Source: Streptomyces sp. NBC_00775
GTDB taxonomy: Bacteria; Actinomycetota; Actinomycetes; Streptomycetales; Streptomycetaceae
Assembly: GCF_036347135.1 (NCBI RefSeq)
Contig: NZ_CP108938.1
Coordinates: 3,410,001 to 3,474,000, forward strand
DNA: 64,000 nt
Direction: 5' to 3'
A model generated the notes under the pieces. It was given only the letters and a program-made list of their open reading frames with translations. It was not told the DNA's origin and did not search any database. The stretch's first letter is position 1. Each line of letters begins with the position of its first letter. This document shows, in pieces, positions 61,471 to 64,000 of this stretch. The translations under genes and the position numbers were made by a program.

Positions 61471-64000
61471 TCAGTGGCCCTCGGCGCCCGGGGTAGGACT
61501 GCCGCTCACGGAAGACTGGTCCTTGGGTGTGTTCGAATCCGGGCCAGCCTCGGGCGAGACCCAGACGCCGACCATGGCGGTGGCCAGCGCCGTCGCTGCC
61601 GCCACCAGCACAGTGGTCGCCGGGACCGCGGTCGCGGACAGGGAGCGGAAGTTGCGGATCTGTCCCCAGCGCAGACCGGCGACCCGTACCAGTCGGGCTT
61701 CCCAGTACAGGCCCAGCACCAGGAAGACGGCCAGACAGTTGCCGGCGGTGAGGAGGAGCGAGATGCCGAAGCGGCCCGGTTCGAGGTCCTGATACAGGAG
61801 CTCGGTGAGCTCAGCGGGAAGAACGACCGCCAGGAGGCACAGCGCCTTGCCGATCGGCGTACCGCCGCGAAGCCAGGAGTAGGCGTAGCCGTAGACGAAT
61901 CCGTACAGCGACCAGCGCAGGGCGTTGGCCCATACATCGACAATGTCGCTCAGGTCGTAGCCGATCTCCGTCAGCCGGGACGGCAGCGTGTAGAGGAGCC
62001 ACGGCAGAGTGAGGCCGGTGAGCAGAACGGCGGCCGCCACGCCGTTGCGCCAAGCACTGCGGCCGCCTGAGGTGCCAAGAGCGGCCGCACGCAGCGCCAC
62101 CGAGCGGTGGGGCGCCGTAGCCCGGGCGCCGAGAGCACCGAGCGCATGCCATCGCGTGCTCCACTGCCGGGCGGTGAGGTCCCCAGCGGCGAGAGCCGTA
62201 CGCGAGGAGCTGAGGAATTCCCGTCGACCCGCGGCAAGGGTCTCGTCCTTCAGCAGGGCGTGGACGAGACGGTTGTGTGTGGGCGCGCGGGTGCTGTGCA
62301 ACCGCAGGGCGCGCGATTCCGCCGCCGGTGGCAGCAGCCAGGCGAAGCCGAGGGCGGCGATCCCGACGGCGAAACAGGCGCCGCTCGTCTGCTCATAACC
62401 GTCGAACATCGAGAAGCCCACCCGGATGAGTTGACTGCCCACCGCCGCGACGCCCAGAGCGCCGACGACCGTACGGACGTGCACGGGCCAGACTCCGTGC
62501 GTACGACCCTGCTGCCATGCCAGGAGGAGAGCGCCGCCGAGAACAGTGGTCTCCACGATGACGAGAGGCAGATTGGCAGCCACCCTGGGATCGATCCCTA
62601 CGGCGATCCACGGACCGTCCGTCGCCTTGGTCCAGTCGTGGACCCCGAAGTCCGCATCCGGCACGGCCAGTGCCCACCACAGGAACAGGACCACCGTGGG
62701 GGCAACCCATCGCCCCCACGCGTAGGAGGCCAGGACGGGCCAGAGTGCGAAGGGCCAGCACCACGAGAGGAAGCCCATCACGACCTGGTTCGCCGACGCG
62801 GCATCCGGGTCGAAGAGGTTCGGTGGCTCCGCCCAGATGTCCGGCAGCCCCGTCCCGGGGCCGGCGGCCAGGATGGCCAGCCACACTCCCGCTGCCGCGG
62901 TGGCGGCCCAACGGTGGCCCGCCGTTCCCAGCAATCGTCGCCGCAGAACCTGCGCCACAAGTCCGGCGGAGGCAGCCGCGACCACGATCGGCAGGGCTGC
63001 GAGCGCTGATCGAGCTCTCTCCGCGAGCAGGACCACAGGCCACGCGAGCAGGAGACTCGGTAGCAAAAGGGGCAGCAACTGCCCTACGCGCGGCGGCCGT
63101 CCGCCACTGATCCGAGCCCCGAACGCCGCGAGCAGCAGGGGGAGCACGACCCACCACCAGACCACCAAGGGCATCCCTCGCCCGGCGTACTCCCACCAGC
63201 CGTTCCACGGCTGCTCATCTGTTCCCGCCAGCGCGTACATAAGCGTCGCACCCGTCAGGGCGCCGCCCGTAACTGCCGCTGCCGTCCAACGGGTGCGCGT
63301 CGCGAGCGGTGCCCAGCGTCGTACGAACGGCACTGCCAGACAGCAGGTCACCGCCGCCACGGCGAGCAGCAGTCCGGCCGCTTCGCGATTGGGCGAGCGA
63401 TAGCTCTGCAGCACGGCGCCGAGTGCCGCGAGATTGCTCGTGCCTCCTGTGCCTGCCGAGCGTGGATGGCCCAGCGAGACGTACACCTTGCCCTTGGCCG
63501 GCAGGATGAGTTCGGCACGGGCGGCGGACTGCCGCAGCGTGGTTCCTCCCTCCACGGCGATGATGGGCTGGTCCGGCGACTCCACGGTGACGTTCCAGTG
63601 GTCGTAGAGCCCCTTGTCTCCGAGCAGGCCCTTCTTCACTTTCAGGGTGATGAAGACGTTGGCGGCCGGCCCCCCGGTCGGGGCCCCGCACTGGTCGAAG
63701 CTCGTGAACCACCCCGTATCGGCCCTGGCGTAGGCGTATGCCGGCTTCTTCGGGCCGTCCTGCTTGAAAGGCTCTGTTGCTTTGTAGGCATCGAGGGCTG
63801 AAGTGGCGCACTCTTCATAACCCGTCGTGATGCCGAGTTCCAGAGGCAGCCAGTCGGCGGGGTCCTCGGCGCCTCTGCGCAGGTCGCCGGTCATGGGGTC
63901 GTCCGGGTCGAGCACCAGCCGATGCTTCGCCGTGGCGTGCCACTGGTCGGCCCTGGTCCCGGAGCCCGGAACGATCCTCAGCGTCGTCGCCCCGGTACGC
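61471..64000 (-). CDS. Large multi-spanning membrane protein (5' end outside window)
   Basis: The open frame continues to the right edge, so the start is not in the window. At least 842 residues are visible. The N-terminal ~190 are soluble and extracytoplasmic (YDHWNVTVESPDQPIIAVEG, AELILPAKGKVYVSLGHPRS), with one Cys pair candidate. About 14-16 hydrophobic helices follow in two blocks separated by a cytoplasmic section (RLVHALLKDETLAAGRREFL). It resembles what I remember as the DUF6185 family of Streptomyces, but I am not sure. No transport or catalytic motif was recognised. Confidence 0.75.
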   Translation of the reverse strand, partial: RTGATTLRIVPGSGTRADQWHATAKHRLVLDPDDPMTGDLRRGAEDPADWLPLELGITTGYEECATSALDAYKATEPFKQDGPKKPAYAYARADTGWFTSFDQCGAPTGGPAANVFITLKVKKGLLGDKGLYDHWNVTVESPDQPIIAVEGGTTLRQSAARAELILPAKGKVYVSLGHPRSAGTGGTSNLAALGAVLQSYRSPNREAAGLLLAVAAVTCCLAVPFVRRWAPLATRTRWTAAAVTGGALTGATLMYALAGTDEQPWNGWWEYAGRGMPLVVWWWVVLPLLLAAFGARISGGRPPRVGQLLPLLLPSLLLAWPVVLLAERARSALAALPIVVAAASAGLVAQVLRRRLLGTAGHRWAATAAAGVWLAILAAGPGTGLPDIWAEPPNLFDPDAASANQVVMGFLSWCWPFALWPVLASYAWGRWVAPTVVLFLWWALAVPDADFGVHDWTKATDGPWIAVGIDPRVAANLPLVIVETTVLGGALLLAWQQGRTHGVWPVHVRTVVGALGVAAVGSQLIRVGFSMFDGYEQTSGACFAVGIAALGFAWLLPPAAESRALRLHSTRAPTHNRLVHALLKDETLAAGRREFLSSSRTALAAGDLTARQWSTRWHALGALGARATAPHRSVALRAAALGTSGGRSAWRNGVAAAVLLTGLTLPWLLYTLPSRLTEIGYDLSDIVDVWANALRWSLYGFVYGYAYSWLRGGTPIGKALCLLAVVLPAELTELLYQDLEPGRFGISLLLTAGNCLAVFLVLGLYWEARLVRVAGLRWGQIRNFRSLSATAVPATTVLVAAATALATAMVGVWVSPEAGPDSNTPKDQSSVSGSPTPGAEGH

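Overview
The window is a high-GC actinobacterial chromosome segment. GTG and TTG starts are common, third positions are almost always G or C, and it carries a conservon (cvnABCD), a Ku/LigD-polymerase pair, SEDS/PBP and LCP envelope genes and several families typical of Streptomyces. Streptomyces or a very close relative is the natural reading. No prophage, insertion sequence, CRISPR array or rRNA was seen.

Positions 1-27000 are core genome, nearly all on the minus strand. Read in the direction of transcription the order is: response regulator, an ArgRS-like protein without a catalytic core, lysA, hom, thrC, thrB, rho, a secreted serine protease with FG-GAP repeats, an LCP protein, rpmE, prfA, prmC, tsaC, a phosphatase-like protein, glyA, a WecA/MraY-type transferase, then atpI-B-E-F-H-A-G-D. 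This backbone is the one I recall for Mycobacterium (argS-lysA-thrA-thrC-thrB-rho-rpmE-prfA-hemK-...-atp). It gives lysine and threonine synthesis, termination and release factors, an envelope lipid-linked sugar step and ATP synthase. The ArgRS-like gene sits exactly where argS would be.

Positions 27000-41000 are accessory. There is a tRNA-Arg(CCG) with a terminator, a membrane protein, a VOC-fold protein followed by a decayed copy of the rho 3' end and terminator, a broken gene, an ALDH7-type aldehyde dehydrogenase, a DUF5954-like protein, a DHA2-type exporter divergent from a MarR regulator with three evenly spaced operators, a solo ketosynthase with an unexplained N-terminal domain, ku divergent from a stand-alone LigD polymerase, a NERD-domain protein and a dual-specificity phosphatase.

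Positions 41000-54500 hold envelope and signalling genes: a lipoprotein coupled to a histidine kinase with no response regulator, a secreted SH3-like protein, a SEDS/class B PBP pair, a nitrate-sensor-type kinase whose 3' end overlaps the PBP gene, two divergent diiron proteins with a nearby TetR regulator, and an NlpC/P60 hydrolase. A family of intergenic repeats follows stop codons here, mostly between convergent genes.

Positions 54500-64000 hold a conservon operon (CvnA kinase, CvnB roadblock, CvnC DUF742, CvnD GTPase) ending in a StyA-like flavin monooxygenase, a divergent PP2C-like protein, and a large multi-spanning membrane protein that runs off the right edge.
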